From positions 124,001 through 188,000 of the forward strand of contig QNRL01000002.1 of NCBI GenBank assembly GCA_003315335.1: DNA of 64,000 nucleotides, written 5' to 3'. Positions within the stretch are counted from its first letter, which is position 1; every line of letters begins with the position of its first letter. A program made the translations under genes and the position numbers. Below are positions 62,680 through 64,000 of the stretch, one piece after another. A model generated the notes under the pieces. It was not told where the DNA came from, did no database searches, and saw nothing but the letters and a program-made list of their open reading frames with translations. The stretch comes from Pseudocitrobacter faecalis. Lineage in GTDB: Bacteria > Pseudomonadota > Gammaproteobacteria > Enterobacterales > Enterobacteriaceae.

Positions 62680-62852
62680 TATTCACCATCCTGTGTATTA
62701 TCATTCTGTACTAGAAGTTTTGGTAGGTCATCCCATGAATTATTACCAGACTTAAGAATTAAAAACCCTTCTGCCTCTGCCATTTCTACATCGTCTGCTG
62801 TGAGCATTAAGCCCATAATCTGACCTTCTGAATTATAGATAAAATTGTACAT
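62679..62852 (-). CDS. 57-residue phage protein
   Basis: A short gene from ATG at 62852 encodes MYNFIYNSEGQIMGLMLTAD, then an acidic stretch with DDVEMAEAEGF and ending VQNDNTQDGE. AGGAGATAT is eight bases before the ATG, an excellent ribosome site, and the stop is coupled to the next gene (TAATG). This makes it a real gene despite its length. Function is unknown; it is part of the tail-fibre group. Confidence 0.75.
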   Translation of the reverse strand: MYNFIYNSEGQIMGLMLTADDVEMAEAEGFLILKSGNNSWDDLPKLLVQNDNTQDGE

Positions 62853-62872
62853 TTAAATATCTCCTAAAATAA

Positions 62873-62900
62873 AATGGGGAAGGTTAATCCCCTCCCCATT
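62873..62900. terminator. Terminator after the tail-tip gene
   Basis: AATGGGGA and TCCCCATT form an 8-bp stem with additional inner pairing, followed by A/T-rich sequence on both sides. It lies between the end of the J-like gene and the 57-residue gene and may reduce read-through into the small tail genes. Confidence 0.65.
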
Positions 62901-62905
62901 ATTTA

Positions 62906-64000
<1,095 letters not shown>

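Overview
The window is an Enterobacteriaceae chromosome segment. Its gene order from clpA to rimO (clpA-clpS-cspD-macBA-ybjX-ybjD-aqpZ-lysO-hcp-hcr-poxB-ltaE-ybjTS-amiD-ybjQP-artPIQM-artJ-rlmC-ybjO-potIHGF-ybjN-rimK-nfsA-ybjC-grxA-ybjM-ybjL-rybB-rcdA-ybjJI-mdfA-ybjG-deoR-dacC-gstB-yliI-bssR-rimO) is the order I know from Escherichia coli, and most proteins have the expected length. Three insertions absent from E. coli K-12 and the level of residue differences suggest a relative (Enterobacter, Lelliottia or Citrobacter type) rather than E. coli itself. The species is inferred, not proven.

Left end (1-3355): the 5' end of a type I-F cas1 gene and a long type I-F CRISPR array of 43 clear repeats and 42 spacers, plus one or two decayed repeats at its old end. 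The array is read leftward from a leader next to clpA toward cas1. It records repeated sampling of one target, an exact spacer duplication, and a block of 16 repeats with a mismatch in the Cas6f hairpin stem.

Core block 1 (3356-29157): the ClpAP protease and its adaptor ClpS, cold-shock-like CspD, the MacAB efflux pump, AqpZ, the LysO lysine exporter, the NO-responsive hcp-hcr operon behind recognisable NsrR and FNR sites, PoxB, LtaE, cell-envelope genes, and the arginine ABC transporter artPIQM/artJ with ARG boxes.

Core block 2 (29195-57050): a two-component system lying between artJ and rlmC (not present there in K-12), the putrescine transporter potFGHI, the ybjC-nfsA-rimK-ybjN group, grxA, ybjL, the sigma-E sRNA RybB, mdfA, deoR, a small AT-rich pair of hypothetical genes, dacC, gstB, an accessory LacI regulator/GH5 hydrolase/sugar-binding protein cluster with its own palindromic operator, yliI and bssR.

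Right end (57214-64000): rimO is cut after about 14 codons, inside its SLGCPKN motif, by an AT-rich lambdoid prophage. Visible are the tail-tip (J-like) gene running off the window, tail fibre genes, a GH24 lysozyme, a holin candidate, a GIY-YIG-like nuclease candidate, and accessory genes (adenine-methyltransferase-like, DUF2806-like, DUF2188-like) next to the attachment site. The integrase and the rest of rimO must lie beyond 64000.
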